DNA of 5,912 nucleotides from Gammaproteobacteria bacterium. Lineage in GTDB: Bacteria > Pseudomonadota > Gammaproteobacteria > Steroidobacterales > Steroidobacteraceae. The translations under genes were made by a program, and so were the position numbers. The stretch is from the NCBI GenBank assembly GCA_030043215.1, contig JASHYG010000115.1, forward strand, positions 1 to 5,912. The letters run 5' to 3'. The notes beneath the pieces are model-generated. The model worked only from the letters and a program-made list of their open reading frames with translations. It did not search any database and was not told the origin of the DNA. Positions 5,375 to 5,912 of the stretch are shown one piece after another (within the stretch, counting starts at the first letter, position 1; every line of letters begins with the position of its first letter).

Positions 5375-5912
5375 ATGGATAACGTTCGGGCCGGCCTCGG
5401 CGACGCCTGCGCCAATATTGCAGCGGATTCGGAGCCGCTGATACTGGTCGACGAGTGCGACCGGGAGATCGGTCACCTGAACAAGGCGCAGTGCCATGCC
5501 GGACAGGGCGTGCTGCACCGGGCTTTCTCCCTACTCATCTTCAACGTGGCAGGGGAGCTGCTGCTGCAGCAGAGAGCGCGGAGCAAGCCCCTGTGGCCGC
5601 TGTACTGGTCGAACAGCTGCTGCAGCCACCCGCGGCGCAACGAGCCCATGGAGATCGCGACCCAGCGCCGTCTTCACGAGGAGCTCGGCATCCGCTGCCC
5701 GCTACGGTTTCTCTTCAAGTTCCAGTACCAGGCGCAGTACGGCTCGGCGGGCGCGGAGCACGAGCTGTGCTCGGTCTACGTCGGCTGCCACGACGGCCGC
5801 CTGAGGATCAACCGGAACGAGATCGCGGGCTGGCGCTGGGTGGCGCCGGAGGCGCTGCAGGCGGAGATGAGCGGGCGCGGTACCGCCCATTTCACCCCCT
5901 GGTTCATACTGG
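5375..5912 (+). CDS. idi: Isopentenyl-diphosphate delta-isomerase, type 1, partial (C-terminus beyond right edge)
   Basis: The first 179 codons of a Nudix-fold type 1 IPP isomerase; the frame is open to the window end. The enzyme interconverts IPP and DMAPP, the C5 building blocks for squalene and hence hopanoids. Visible active-site elements, by comparison with the E. coli enzyme: H41 and H48 (CHAGQGVLHRAF), the catalytic cysteine C83 within SNSCCSHP (79-86), H85, and the metal-binding glutamates E128 and E130 (AEHELC). RRLHEELGI (98-106) corresponds to the Nudix-like helix. All expected metal ligands and the cysteine are present, so the visible part looks functional. The N-terminus is about 16 residues longer than the E. 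coli protein. The ATG is supported by AGGAG at 5360-5364, 10 bases upstream. The gene is divergent from hpnI, and its own or neighbouring isoprenoid genes may follow to the right. Type 1 IDI is dispensable where the MEP pathway makes both C5 units, so it probably tunes flux. Confidence 0.93.
   Translation, partial: MDNVRAGLGDACANIAADSEPLILVDECDREIGHLNKAQCHAGQGVLHRAFSLLIFNVAGELLLQQRARSKPLWPLYWSNSCCSHPRRNEPMEIATQRRLHEELGIRCPLRFLFKFQYQAQYGSAGAEHELCSVYVGCHDGRLRINRNEIAGWRWVAPEALQAEMSGRGTAHFTPWFIL

Noticed and set aside
5496..5804. 102-residue plus-strand frame inside idi
   Set aside because: It is an out-of-frame Ser/Arg-rich shadow of the IPP isomerase.

Overview
The window is GC-rich (about two-thirds G+C by eye) and densely coding. 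It carries a hopanoid side-chain (bacteriohopanepolyol head-group) gene block on the minus strand and the start of an isoprenoid-precursor gene on the plus strand. Hopanoid genes of this type (hpnI/J/K/L), high GC and almost no intergenic space suggest a proteobacterium, perhaps beta- or gamma-proteobacterial. The sequence alone does not fix the lineage, and an acidobacterium or similar remains possible.

Layout, in transcription order on the minus strand from right to left: hpnI (5156-3996), a glycosyltransferase family 2 enzyme; hpnJ (3938-2517), a radical SAM enzyme with a B12-domain-like N-terminus; hpnK (2455-1565), a YdjC-type deacetylase; hpnL (1568-555), an integral membrane protein that overlaps hpnK by 4 bases; and, 18 bases after hpnL, a ferritin-like di-iron protein (536 to beyond the left edge). 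All five probably form one operon. On the plus strand, divergent from hpnI across a 218-base intergenic region, starts a type 1 isopentenyl-diphosphate delta-isomerase gene (idi, 5375 to beyond the right edge).

From established work on hopanoid producers, HpnI attaches N-acetylglucosamine to bacteriohopanetetrol (BHT), HpnK deacetylates it to glucosaminyl-BHT, and HpnJ rearranges the sugar to the cyclitol ether. HpnL is a conserved hopanoid-cluster membrane protein of unsettled role. IDI balances IPP and DMAPP, the C5 units from which the squalene precursor of hopanoids is made, so its position fits precursor supply. The squalene-hopene cyclase and the early side-chain genes (hpnH, hpnG) are not in the window.

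The part least explained by known biochemistry is the ferritin-like protein. It has a full apparent set of di-iron ligands and sits directly behind hpnL as the last visible gene of the cluster. Other points of interest are a strong GC hairpin just ahead of the hpnK start, inverted repeats in the hpnI/idi divergent region, and an open in-frame spacer between the hpnI stop and the hpnJ start. No RNA genes, mobile elements, CRISPR arrays or convincing intrinsic terminators were seen.
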